DNA of 64,000 bases from Ruminococcus flavefaciens 007c (GTDB lineage: Bacteria > Bacillota > Clostridia > Oscillospirales > Ruminococcaceae), in NCBI RefSeq assembly GCF_000571935.1, contig NZ_ATAX01000026.1:62001-126000 (forward strand), in the 5' to 3' direction. The position numbers were made by a program, and so were the translations under genes. Below the pieces are notes generated by a model that did no database searches, had not been told where the DNA came from, and saw only the letters and a program-made list of their open reading frames with translations. Positions 1-7,677 of this stretch are shown here, piece after piece (within the stretch, counting starts at the first letter, position 1; the number at the start of each line of letters is the position of its first letter).

Positions 1-1124
1 GCAGCCTTTTTCTGAGCCTCCGTGAAGGTTCCCTTACCCTTTGACGAAAGGAGCGCATATTCTGCCAGCACGCCCGAGGCATCAACGGCGTCTATCATGC
101 CGTCACCGTTCACATCGCCCAGGAGTTCTTTTCCCGTCTCAAAGGCTATACCGTACATCTCCGCGTACTTCTGGGCGGCGGAACCATTTTCACCCTTTAT
201 GACAAAGCCCGAGATATTTTCTGAGGAACCGTTTCTTGCGTCATATCTTCTTCCGATAGCCTCGGTGCCAATGGAACTCACCGACTTAGGGATATATGTC
301 CTGCTGATGCCTGCACAGCTGTAAAAGGCTTCATTTCCCAAGGATATGAGATTATCGGGGAAGGATACGTTCTTCAGCGAGGTGCAGGAGTGGAAGCAGC
401 TGTCGGGGACAGCCTTCAGGGAGATGCCGAGAGATACGCTCACAAGGGCGCTGCAGCTCATAAAGCTGCCCTTTCCCAGCTTTGTTACGCTGTCGGGAAT
501 ATGGACACTTTTGAGTGAAAGACAGCCCGAAAAAGCGTAATCACCTATAGTGGTGACGCTGTCGGGCAGGGATAGCGACGTTATATCGGATCTGCCGAAG
601 AAAGCGGCAGTGTCTATGGTCTTGGCAGTGCTGCTTACTGCGGCTGCTGAGCCGCCTGCATACACTGTCAGGGTGCTGCCGTTTTTGTAGAGTGAGCCGT
701 CTATGCTGCTATAGGAGGAGTTCTTCTTGCTGACTTCAATTTTTGAAAGCTTCGGGCAGGCGGTAAAGGAATAATCGCCTATCTTTGAAGCTCCGCTGCC
801 GATAGTTACGCTGCTGAGAGCAGGACAGGCGCTGAAGGCTCTTTCGCCTATGGTCTTTACGCTGTCGGGTATCACACAGGAGCTTATCTCTGTATTGCCA
901 GAAAATGCGTCATCTGCAATTGATGTCACGGGACATCCCTCTATGCTGTCGGGTATCACCAGAACCCCCGGAGTTTCACGGCAGTTCTGCACGCTTGCCT
1001 CGCCGTTCTCTATGGTGTAGACTATAACGGTGTTCTGCGGTGTGCTGTCCGCGGCTCCCGATACTGCGGCAGGCATGGCCGACAGCAACAGGGAAGCCGC
1101 AGCCGCTGATAACAGCCCTTTCAT
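1..1124 (-). CDS. Secreted leucine-rich-repeat (BspA/LRR_5) protein with dockerin, 3' end cut by window edge
   Basis: The protein begins with a signal peptide (MKGLLSAAAAASLLLSAMPA) and continues with repeated LRR_5-type units such as IPDSVKTIGERAFSAC and LPDSVTTIGDYAFSGC. Near the window edge a type I dockerin calcium loop starts (GDVNGDGMIDAVDASGVL), so the protein is probably anchored in a cellulosome and used for binding or adhesion. Two ATGs are possible, at 1130 and 1124. The ribosome site GGGAG lies 2 nt before the first and 8 nt before the second, so 1124 is preferred. The 1130 ATG would overlap the stop of the upstream amidohydrolase gene, so the two are probably translationally coupled. 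The dockerin's second half lies outside the window. What the LRR part binds cannot be told. Confidence 0.85.
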   Translation of the reverse strand, partial: MKGLLSAAAASLLLSAMPAAVSGAADSTPQNTVIVYTIENGEASVQNCRETPGVLVIPDSIEGCPVTSIADDAFSGNTEISSCVIPDSVKTIGERAFSACPALSSVTIGSGASKIGDYSFTACPKLSKIEVSKKNSSYSSIDGSLYKNGSTLTVYAGGSAAAVSSTAKTIDTAAFFGRSDITSLSLPDSVTTIGDYAFSGCLSLKSVHIPDSVTKLGKGSFMSCSALVSVSLGISLKAVPDSCFHSCTSLKNVSFPDNLISLGNEAFYSCAGISRTYIPKSVSSIGTEAIGRRYDARNGSSENISGFVIKGENGSAAQKYAEMYGIAFETGKELLGDVNGDGMIDAVDASGVLAEYALLSSKGKGTFTEAQKKA

Positions 1125-1126
1125 GG

Positions 1127-2296
1127 TCATATCTCCCTGCGGCATATCTCGCCGCCTACCATTACCAGCAGAGGCTCCGACATCATATCCAGAGGATTGC
1201 AGTCCTTTGCGTAGAGCTGAAGATCAGCGTCCTTTTCGGGAGCAAGTGAGCCTGTGATCTCGTCTATGCCGAGTATCTCCGCAGAGGATACGGTAAGAGT
1301 CCTTATGGCGTCATCGAAGCTCAGACCGCCCTTCACCGCAGCCTGTGCGGAAAGAGGAAGGTACTGTATGGGAGTGACTGTATGATCTGTGCATATAGCT
1401 ATCTTTACGCCGTTTTCGTGGAGAACGGCTGCATTTTTCAGTTCAAGTCCGCGCATTTCGGGCTTGCATCGGTCGCATATGACGGGACCGCATATCACCG
1501 GGAGCTTTTCGGCGGCGATTATATCTGCTATCTTATAGCCCTCCGTGCCGTGTATTATAACCGGATCCAGTCCGAATTCCCTTGATATGCGCATGGCGGT
1601 GCATATGTCGTCCGCACGGTGGCAGTGGAAGAAAGCCTTTATCTTGCGGTCGAGCAGGGGCATGAGAGCCTCGCACTTTATGTCGTATTCCGGGGGATCG
1701 TAGTTCTCGCTGTCGGAGTAGTAGCTGTCCATATCATGAACATATCTGCGTGCCTTGTAGAGCCCCTCGCGTATAAGGGCGGTTATGGCCATACGGGTTA
1801 TGGGAGTTTCCTCACGTCCGTTATATACGTTCTTGGGATTTTCGCCCAGAGCGAATTTTATGCCGCAGCTCTTTATCAGCATATCGTCGATACGTCTGCC
1901 ATATGTTTTTATAGCGGCTATCTCTCCTCCGCAGGCGTTGGCGCTTCCGGGACTGGAGGCAGCGGCGGTTATTCCGCGCATACGTGCTTCCTCGAAGCAG
2001 CGGTCAAAGGGGTTGATGCCGTCGATAGCTCTCATCTGGGGAGTGAAGGGATCTGTTGACTCATTGCAGTCGTCGCCCTCGAAGTCGAGACTGTCCTCGA
2101 TTATGCCCAGATGGGTATGAGCGTCGATAAATCCGGGAAGGAGCATACCTCCCTGTGCATTTATGCTGTCCTCGGGGATATTGTCGGGAGCTCCCTCTCC
2201 CAGAGCCTTTATCTTGCCGTTTTCGGTGTCTATCCAGCCGTTTTCGATGACTCCCCGGGAGTCCATGGTATGTATCTCAGCGTTATAGATAAGCAT
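1127..2296 (-). CDS. Metal-dependent amidohydrolase (imidazolonepropionase-like)
   Basis: A 389-residue amidohydrolase-superfamily enzyme. The N-terminal beta-sandwich is followed by the metal-binding GFIDAHTHLG motif (His60, His62), then FHCH and IIHGTEGY segments supplying later histidines, and a C-terminal CTDH segment with the likely catalytic aspartate. The pattern resembles imidazolonepropionase-related cyclic amidases, but the substrate cannot be read from sequence. No signal peptide is seen, so it should be cytosolic. It lies 7 nt after aroK and ends at the start of the LRR-dockerin gene, so it is in the middle of the fabD-aroE-aroK transcription unit. The ribosome site is weak, which suggests coupled translation. 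No histidine-degradation genes sit nearby, which argues against a simple hutI role. Confidence 0.85.
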   Translation of the reverse strand: MLIYNAEIHTMDSRGVIENGWIDTENGKIKALGEGAPDNIPEDSINAQGGMLLPGFIDAHTHLGIIEDSLDFEGDDCNESTDPFTPQMRAIDGINPFDRCFEEARMRGITAAASSPGSANACGGEIAAIKTYGRRIDDMLIKSCGIKFALGENPKNVYNGREETPITRMAITALIREGLYKARRYVHDMDSYYSDSENYDPPEYDIKCEALMPLLDRKIKAFFHCHRADDICTAMRISREFGLDPVIIHGTEGYKIADIIAAEKLPVICGPVICDRCKPEMRGLELKNAAVLHENGVKIAICTDHTVTPIQYLPLSAQAAVKGGLSFDDAIRTLTVSSAEILGIDEITGSLAPEKDADLQLYAKDCNPLDMMSEPLLVMVGGEICRREI

Positions 2297-2303
2297 GATA
2301 TAC

Positions 2304-2801
2304 TCACTTTCTTAAAGCGTCGGCAATACGTTCCGCATTCTCAACGGGACTTCCGTCGCAGTCAAGTCTTATGGTGGAGTGTTCAAGGTATACGCTCCTG
2401 CGCGAATTATAGAGGGCTTCAAGCTCCTCCTTTGTGGACTTCACCACGATAGGACGGTTGGTATCGTCCTTTATGCGCTCGTAGCAGGTCTCGAAGGGCA
2501 CGTCCAGGAATATGACGGCAGCGCCTGCATCTTTTGCGGCCCTTGCGGTGTCGGGATTGAGCATAGCTCCGCCGCCGCAGGCAGCCACGGTAGTTTTTCC
2601 GCAGAGGGACTTTACTATCTCTGCCTCGGTCTGACGGAAGAAGGGCTCGCCCTTTTTCTCGAATATCTCAGGTATTGTCATTTCAAGAGTGCGGACGATG
2701 AGGTCGTCCGTGTCGCAGAAGCCGCAGCCCAGTTTTTTGGCGGCAAGCTTGCCTATTGTTGATTTTCCGCAGCCCATAAAGCCGCATAAAAAAACAGTCA
2801 T
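2304..2801 (-). CDS. aroK: Shikimate kinase
   Basis: Phosphorylates shikimate at the 3-hydroxyl with ATP in aromatic amino acid synthesis. The 165-residue protein has the family's usual size. It shows the P-loop GFMGCGKST (residues 7-15), the shikimate-binding TDD (31-33), an Arg at position 56 and the GGG loop (76-78). The frame stays open 34 codons upstream, but ATG 2801 has an AAGGAG site 6 nt away and starts exactly at the first beta strand (MTVFLCGFMG), so the shorter form is chosen. It lies in an operon with aroE two genes upstream. The 68-nt gap to the preceding acetyltransferase holds a 9-bp hairpin (2823-2843) with no U tract, possibly an mRNA processing or stability element. Confidence 0.95.
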   Translation of the reverse strand: MTVFLCGFMGCGKSTIGKLAAKKLGCGFCDTDDLIVRTLEMTIPEIFEKKGEPFFRQTEAEIVKSLCGKTTVAACGGGAMLNPDTARAAKDAGAAVIFLDVPFETCYERIKDDTNRPIVVKSTKEELEALYNSRRSVYLEHSTIRLDCDGSPVENAERIADALRK

Positions 2802-2869
2802 AAGTTTCTCCTTAGATAGTTGACCGGTCTTCGAAAGGCCGGTGTGATATTCCGGAATGGATAATGAAT

Positions 2870-3316
2870 TTATTCCCGTACCATTTTCACCAGCGGCACC
2901 CATTCGTCCTCGGTCATTTTCTCGCCTGTGAGCTTAAAGCCGTGGCGCTTATAGAAGGCTATGCCTCGGGTATTGTATTCCAGAGCCCAGAGATTGTCCG
3001 CGCCGAATCTGTTTACCGCAAATTCCAGAAGCTCCGCTCCGATGCCGCAGCCCTGGAACTGAGGCTCAACGTAGAGCTTTACCACCTCCGTGCCGTTTAC
3101 GCGGATAATTCCCTTGATGACGCCGTTATCGTCGTAAACAAAGGTGCTGAGCAGTTCCTCCGAGCCTTCGGCATATTCCGCCGCCATATCCACGACGTTG
3201 AGCTCTGAGAAATAGAACTCGTCGTTGAGGAAAAAGGGGTAGAAATTCACGCGGTAGTTGGTTATGATTATCTCGGCGATGCGGGAAGCGTCCTGTGGTC
3301 TTGCAGGTCTTATCAT
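2870..3316 (-). CDS. GNAT-family N-acetyltransferase
   Basis: A 148-residue acetyltransferase of the GNAT fold. Visible family features are the N-terminal MIRPARPQDASRIAEI strand-helix, the acetyl-CoA pyrophosphate loop QFQGCGIGAELL near residues 87-98, and the C-terminal YKRHGFKLTGE segment. Substrate is unknown; the general form fits small-molecule or protein N-terminal acetylation. The start lies one base after the aroE stop and no good ribosome site precedes it, so translation is probably coupled to aroE. It is sandwiched between two shikimate-pathway genes, but nothing in the sequence ties it to that pathway. Confidence 0.88.
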   Translation of the reverse strand: MIRPARPQDASRIAEIIITNYRVNFYPFFLNDEFYFSELNVVDMAAEYAEGSEELLSTFVYDDNGVIKGIIRVNGTEVVKLYVEPQFQGCGIGAELLEFAVNRFGADNLWALEYNTRGIAFYKRHGFKLTGEKMTEDEWVPLVKMVRE

Positions 3317-3317
3317 A

Positions 3318-4154
3318 TCATTTGTTCATGCTGTCAACGGCGTCCTCGACGGCTGTGATTATCTTTGATATATCCTCGGCAGCAAAGCTTCCGCCGTACC
3401 ATATCTCGTGAGCCTTTACAGCCTGATATACCAGCATTGAAGCGCCGCCCACAGCTGTCTTTCCCATAGCTCTTGCCTTCTTCATGAGGAGAGTCTCCTT
3501 GGGATTGTAGATAACGTCGAATACGCTGAGAGAATTCTCGATGACCTTATCGCTGACTGCACAGGCCTCCACCTTGGGGTACATACCTACGGGCGTAGCA
3601 TTTATAAGCAGATCATAGCTGCCGTCAAGAGAAGCTATATCGGCGATCCTCACGGAAGCTCCGCTGCATTTTGCCAGTATCTCAGCCATGAGCAGCTGAG
3701 CGTTCTTTATGTCCTGCGGGATAACGGCAAGGGTTATATTTCCTCCGTGGCGTGCAACCTCGATAGCTATCATCCTGCCTACGCCGCCGCAGCCAAGTAT
3801 AGCCACATTTCCGCCTATGGGGAGAAGCTCCGCAGAGCGCAGGAAACCGTCGCAGTCGGTATTGTAGCCTGTGAGCCTGCCGCCCTCGTTGCTGATGCAG
3901 TTTACGGAGTTGTAGCGCTGAGCGCTGTCCGCAAGCTCGTCCACAAGGCGTATGACAGCCTGTTTATGGGGAATAGTAACATTGAGACCGCGAAGGCCTT
4001 CCAGAAGCTTCCGACTGTCTGATATATCCTCGGGAGCAATATCTATAAGCTCGTAGGAGGTGTCCTTCAGTCCGCTGAGTGCGAAGAGCTTTTCGTGTAT
4101 GAGGGGGGACATGGAATGACCAAGGGGATGTCCTATAAGTGCGAATTTATTCAT
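3318..4154 (-). CDS. aroE: Shikimate dehydrogenase
   Basis: NADPH-dependent reduction of 3-dehydroshikimate to shikimate. The 278-residue protein has the substrate-binding N-terminus (GHPLGHSMSPLIH, with Ser14 and Ser16), the catalytic Lys64 in NVTIPHK, Asp100 in YNTDCDGF, the nucleotide-binding GCGGVGR turn, and the C-terminal GASMLVYQA segment. Length and motifs are those of a single-domain AroE, not a quinate-type or fused enzyme. Its ATG overlaps the fabD stop by four bases (ATGA), so fatty-acid and aromatic genes are translationally linked here. The companion gene aroK is downstream. Confidence 0.96.
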   Translation of the reverse strand: MNKFALIGHPLGHSMSPLIHEKLFALSGLKDTSYELIDIAPEDISDSRKLLEGLRGLNVTIPHKQAVIRLVDELADSAQRYNSVNCISNEGGRLTGYNTDCDGFLRSAELLPIGGNVAILGCGGVGRMIAIEVARHGGNITLAVIPQDIKNAQLLMAEILAKCSGASVRIADIASLDGSYDLLINATPVGMYPKVEACAVSDKVIENSLSVFDVIYNPKETLLMKKARAMGKTAVGGASMLVYQAVKAHEIWYGGSFAAEDISKIITAVEDAVDSMNK

Positions 4155-5059
4155 GAGAGTACTCCTTCAAGTGTTTCAAGATTCTCAACGTTCACAGCCG
4201 TTACGTCCTTGAGAGTTTTCTTTACGAGTCCTGTGAGAGTTCTTCCGGGACCGAATTCAACGAATCTGTCAGCACCTGCTTCCTGCATGGCTGTGAGCTC
4301 TGAGGTGAAGCGTACAGGTGATACTATGTGCTTTGCAAGCATTGATGCCATATCCGAGAAGTCTGTGAGCTCGCCGCCTGTGAGGTTTGAGTAATACTTC
4401 ACCTCGGGAGCCTTGAAGCTGATTGTCTTTGCTGTTTCGTAGAACTTATCCGCGGCAGGCTGCATCAGCTGTGAATGGAAAGCGCCTGCAACATTGAGAG
4501 GGATGACTCTTGCCTTCATTTCGGCGAATATATCGCTGACTTCGGCTATTCCCTCGGGAGTTCCCGCGATAACTGTCTGTACGGGAGAATTGTAGTTTAC
4601 GGCTGTTACGTAGTTTTCAGCTTCTCCGCATACTCTTTCGACCTCCTCGGGAGCTATCTTCATTATAGCTGCCATAGCGCCCTTTGCGGAAGCGGTAGCC
4701 TCCTCCATAGCGGCAGCTCTTGCCTTGATAAGGCGGAATGCGTCCTCCAGGGTTATCATGCCGGAAGCGTACATTGCGGCGTATTCTCCGAGAGAATGGC
4801 CTGCTACGCCGTCAAAGACGAAGCCCTTCGACTGAGCGGCCTTCAGGCATACGATGGATGTTGCCATTATAGCGGGCTGGGAATTGATAGTCCTTGAAAG
4901 CTCGTCAAGAGGAGCTTTAAAGCATATCTTTTTCAGGTCAGTGCCGAGAATATCCGAGCCTGTCTCGTATACGGAGAGAAGCTCGGGCATAGCCTCTGCT
5001 ATATCCCTGCCCATTCCCTCGTACTGAGAGCCCTGTCCTGAAAATAGTGAAATTGTCAT
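4151..5059 (-). CDS. fabD: Malonyl-CoA:ACP transacylase
   Basis: Transfers malonyl from CoA to acyl carrier protein, loading the fatty-acid synthase. The 302-residue protein carries GQGSQ (8-12), the nucleophile Ser89 in GHSLGEY and the catalytic His195 in GAFHSQ. In most Firmicutes fabD lies inside the fab operon between fabK and fabG. Here it is the first gene of the divergent minus-strand unit that continues into aroE, while the rest of the pathway reads the other way from 5348. The 288-bp divergent region could control both units from one site. The ribosome site AAGGAAG precedes the ATG. Confidence 0.96.
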   Translation of the reverse strand: MTISLFSGQGSQYEGMGRDIAEAMPELLSVYETGSDILGTDLKKICFKAPLDELSRTINSQPAIMATSIVCLKAAQSKGFVFDGVAGHSLGEYAAMYASGMITLEDAFRLIKARAAAMEEATASAKGAMAAIMKIAPEEVERVCGEAENYVTAVNYNSPVQTVIAGTPEGIAEVSDIFAEMKARVIPLNVAGAFHSQLMQPAADKFYETAKTISFKAPEVKYYSNLTGGELTDFSDMASMLAKHIVSPVRFTSELTAMQEAGADRFVEFGPGRTLTGLVKKTLKDVTAVNVENLETLEGVLS

Positions 5060-5142
5060 AATGATAAACTTCCTTTCTGTGCGTTATATTCAATGTTCTG
5101 GTGAAAATGTCTTAATGTCGTGTTGCAAATTTGTGAGAAATG

Positions 5143-5184
5143 ACGATATTTTGTCGTAGAATTGTCAAAGTCACAAAATATCGT
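5143..5184. promoter_or_regulatory. Inverted repeat in the fabD/fabH divergent region (candidate operator)
   Basis: Two perfect 12-nt arms, ACGATATTTTGT (5143-5154) and ACAAAATATCGT (5173-5184), are separated by 18 nt. They lie in the only intergenic region shared by the fabD-aroE unit and the fabH operon. They do not match the FapR or FabT consensus that I know, so the cognate regulator is unknown. A hairpin role in the fabD transcript is also possible. Confidence 0.45.
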
Positions 5185-5223
5185 TGCAAAAAACCTCAAA
5201 ATGATTTACAATATTAAATGTAT

Positions 5224-5275
5224 GGTATTCTGTCCGTTTGTCGAAATAGACGTATACAGACAAGATACCGATAAT
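5224..5275 (+). promoter_or_regulatory. Putative fabH operon promoter with imperfect inverted repeat
   Basis: A possible promoter is TAGACG (5247-5252), 17 nt, GATAAT (5270-5275). It is embedded in an imperfect inverted repeat whose outer arms read GGTATTCTGTC (5224-5234) and GACAAGATACC (5259-5269). The GGTAT/ATACC half-sites recur in the fabG leader. Both promoter and operator are inferred; an alternative -10, TATAAC, lies at 5281-5286. Confidence 0.35.
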
Positions 5276-5347
5276 ATTACTATAACATAATTTTATGGTT
5301 TTTACAACCATGTTTTCATAAATTTTATTGTAGCTAAGGAGTTTTTA

Positions 5348-6334
5348 ATGGGTATCAGCATTTTGGGAATGGGCAGATATGTGCCCGAACAGATATTGAC
5401 TAACGATGACTTCACCCGTTTCGTCGAGACCAATGACGAGTGGATCAGCACAAGAACGGGCATAAAGAAGCGCCCTATGGCAGGCTGGGAGCCCACATGG
5501 TATATGGGCAGTCAGGCTGCTCTGAGAGCCGTAAAGGCCGCGGGTATTGATACGGCGGACATAGGACTAGTCATATCCTGTACCGCTACCTCTGATTTCC
5601 ATACTCCAAGCATGGCGAGCGTGATACAGAACGAGATAGGCGCAGTAAATGCTGCTGCATTCGATCTCAACGCCGCCTGTTCGGGATTCGTTTATGCCGT
5701 CGATGTGGCAAGACGTTTCCTCGAGACCGACGATTCGCTGAAATACGTTATCGTTGTCGCAAATGAAGCTCTTTCGCGCTTCCTTGATTTTACCGACAGA
5801 TCCTCCTGCATACTTTTCGGCGACGGCGCCGCCGCTGCCGTTATCGAAAAGAGCGACAAGCTCTTCTCGTCAGCCCTCCGTTCCGACGGAAGCGGCGCGG
5901 GACTTCTTTGTGCAAGAGCTTTGCAGGTAGCTCCCGAGGTGGCTCAGGAGAGCGGCTTCGAGGATAAATTCCCTGATATGCCTCTGCACAAGCTGTACCA
6001 GAACGGCAAGGAGGTATACAAATTTGCAGTCTCTGCTCTGCCCAGATCCTTTGAGCTGGCTGCGGAAAAGATAAATATAACCAAGGATGATATTGACTGG
6101 TTCATACCGCATCAGGCCAATATCAGGATAATAGAGACTGCCGCCAAGAAGCTGGGAGTTCCCATGGAGAAGTTCATCGTTACCCTCGACCATTACGGAA
6201 ATACTTCCAGTGCTTCCATACCTCTTGCGCTTTCCGAGGCTATTGAAAGCGGCGTCATCAAGCGCGGACAGAAGCTTGCTCTCATAGGCTTCGGAGCAGG
6301 CCTTACCTACGGCGGAATAATACTTGAATACTGA
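5348..6334 (+). CDS. fabH: 3-oxoacyl-ACP synthase III
   Basis: Condenses acyl-CoA primers with malonyl-ACP to start fatty-acid chains. The 328-residue thiolase-fold protein has the triad Cys111 (NAACSGFVYAV), His255 (IPHQANIR) and Asn285 (HYGNTSSAS). AAGGAG lies just upstream of the ATG. It is the first gene of the fab operon, as in many Firmicutes, but acpP does not follow it directly. FabH decides whether straight or branched primers are used. Rumen ruminococci are known to build branched-chain lipids from branched volatile acids, so a branched preference is plausible but cannot be read from the sequence. Confidence 0.96.
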   Translation: MGISILGMGRYVPEQILTNDDFTRFVETNDEWISTRTGIKKRPMAGWEPTWYMGSQAALRAVKAAGIDTADIGLVISCTATSDFHTPSMASVIQNEIGAVNAAAFDLNAACSGFVYAVDVARRFLETDDSLKYVIVVANEALSRFLDFTDRSSCILFGDGAAAAVIEKSDKLFSSALRSDGSGAGLLCARALQVAPEVAQESGFEDKFPDMPLHKLYQNGKEVYKFAVSALPRSFELAAEKINITKDDIDWFIPHQANIRIIETAAKKLGVPMEKFIVTLDHYGNTSSASIPLALSEAIESGVIKRGQKLALIGFGAGLTYGGIILEY

Positions 6335-6342
6335 TCTTACCA

Positions 6343-6418
6343 TTTGTAGGGGCTGACGTCCTCGGCAGCCCGTCAGATGATTATATTTGCGGGACGTCGG
6401 GACGCCGTCCCCTACAAA
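6343..6418. repeat. Inverted-repeat intergenic element (REP/MITE-like)
   Basis: The element starts TTTGTAGGGG and ends CCCCTACAAA, with GC-rich inner sequence containing several GACGTC/GACGCC units. It sits between fabH and fabK and extends an open frame upstream of the fabK start without a ribosome site. A shorter relative with the same TGTAGGGGC outer sequence lies at 40679-40707. It could act as an mRNA hairpin or be a mobile miniature element. Confidence 0.55.
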
Positions 6419-6439
6419 GATGAAAAAAGGAGAACTATT

Positions 6440-7366
6440 ATGAAAACACGCATTACTGAGCTTCTCGGCTGTGAATATCCTATCATACAGGGCGGTATGG
6501 CATGGGTAGCCGAGCATACACTGGCTTCCGCAGTATCAAATGCAGGCGGTATAGGTCTCATTGCAGGCGGAAACGCTCCCATAGACTATCTCCGCGAGCA
6601 GATACGCCTCTGCAAGGAAAAGACAAATAAGCCCTTCGGCGTGAATATAATGCTTATGAGTACCAATGCCGATGATCTGGCACAGCTCTGCATCGACGAG
6701 GGCGTTAAGGTAATAACAACAGGTGCCGGAAATCCCGGTAAGTATATGGCTGCATGGAAGGAAGCAGGCATAAAGGTAATGCCCGTTGTGCCTTCCGTAG
6801 CTCTGGCAAAGAGAATGGAGAAGTCAGGTGCCGACGCTGTCATCGCAGAGGGCACCGAGTCGGGCGGACATATAGGCGAGAATACAACAATGTGTCTCGT
6901 GCCTCAGGTAGTTGACGCAGTTGAGATACCCGTTATCGCCGCAGGCGGTATCGCCGACGGCAGAGGTATGGCCGCTGCATTCATGCTGGGCGCTGAGGGC
7001 GTTCAGATCGGTACACGCTTCCTTGCTTCCGAGGAGTGTCAGATACACCCCACCTTCAAGGAGCTTGTCATAAAAGCAAAGGACACAGATAATATAGTTA
7101 CCGGAAGATACACGGGACATCCGTGCAGAAATATCAAGACCAAGTTTGCAAAGAAGCTTGCTACAGGTGAAAAGGACGGTACTCTCTCTCCCGAGGAGTT
7201 CGAGCAGCTCACAGTGGGAGCTCTCCGCAGAGCCGTTGTTGAGGGCGATGTGGAAAGCGGTTCCTTCCTCTGCGGAGCTATCTCGGGCATGGTAAACGAG
7301 ATAAAGACCTGTGCTGACATTGTAAAGGAGATCAACGACGGCGCAGAGAAGCTCCTGAAGATATGA
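6440..7366 (+). CDS. fabK: Enoyl-ACP reductase II (FMN-dependent)
   Basis: Last reduction step of fatty-acid elongation, using FMN and NAD(P)H. The 308-residue TIM-barrel protein opens with MKTRITELLGCEYPIIQGGM, and contains the GTESGGHIG phosphate/flavin segment and the IAAGGIADGRGMAAAFMLGA motif typical of FabK and nitronate-monooxygenase relatives. Its place between fabH and fabG supports FabK over a nitronate monooxygenase. The frame is open upstream to 6377, but that part is repeat-element sequence; ATG 6440 has a GGAG site. No fabI is seen in the window, so FabK is probably the working enoyl reductase. Confidence 0.94.
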   Translation: MKTRITELLGCEYPIIQGGMAWVAEHTLASAVSNAGGIGLIAGGNAPIDYLREQIRLCKEKTNKPFGVNIMLMSTNADDLAQLCIDEGVKVITTGAGNPGKYMAAWKEAGIKVMPVVPSVALAKRMEKSGADAVIAEGTESGGHIGENTTMCLVPQVVDAVEIPVIAAGGIADGRGMAAAFMLGAEGVQIGTRFLASEECQIHPTFKELVIKAKDTDNIVTGRYTGHPCRNIKTKFAKKLATGEKDGTLSPEEFEQLTVGALRRAVVEGDVESGSFLCGAISGMVNEIKTCADIVKEINDGAEKLLKI

Positions 7367-7566
7367 AATACAGATATCTGAGATTTGTAAAGGGTCTCGG
7401 CGGGATCTATTACTATAAAAACGACGGCGTAAAAAAGGCTCCCCGCGAAGCAATAAATGAAATGGCAGCGCAGGGCTACAGGTACGTCGGGAATGTACCC
7501 GTAAAGACAGGCTATTACGGCTCTCTGACCGAATACGACATGATATTTGAAAAGATCGCAGACTAA
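7363..7566 (+). CDS. Small protein of unknown function in the fab operon
   Basis: A 67-residue protein rich in aromatic and basic residues (MKYRYLRFVKG, GIYYYKND, TEYDMIFEK). Its ATG overlaps the fabK stop by four bases, so it is translated with fabK. The layout of an N-terminal strand, an Ala-rich helix with NEMAAQGYRYVGN, and a final strand ending EKIAD resembles small DUF4177-like proteins, but I do not assign it. No membrane segment or cysteine is seen. Confidence 0.7.
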   Translation: MKYRYLRFVKGLGGIYYYKNDGVKKAPREAINEMAAQGYRYVGNVPVKTGYYGSLTEYDMIFEKIAD

Positions 7567-7568
7567 AT

Positions 7569-7584
7569 AGTTACATTTGTAACT
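7569..7584. promoter_or_regulatory. 16-bp palindrome upstream of fabG
   Basis: AGTTACA-TT-TGTAACT, perfect 7-nt arms, immediately after the small gene's stop codon. It is too short of GC and lacks a U tract for a terminator, so an operator or mRNA element is more likely. Confidence 0.3.
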
Positions 7585-7637
7585 GCGGAAATGACATTCG
7601 GCACATTTACACGTTTTTCAGAGTGTGGTAAAATCAA

Positions 7638-7659
7638 GGTATCATAATTATTTGATACC
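7638..7659. promoter_or_regulatory. Inverted repeat in the fabG leader (candidate operator)
   Basis: Perfect 7-nt arms GGTATCA (7638-7644) and TGATACC (7653-7659) flank 8 nt, ending 18 nt before the fabG ATG. The GGTAT/ATACC ends also appear around the proposed fabH promoter, so one regulator might bind both places. Confidence 0.4.
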
Positions 7660-7677
7660 AAAACGGAGGTAAAATAT

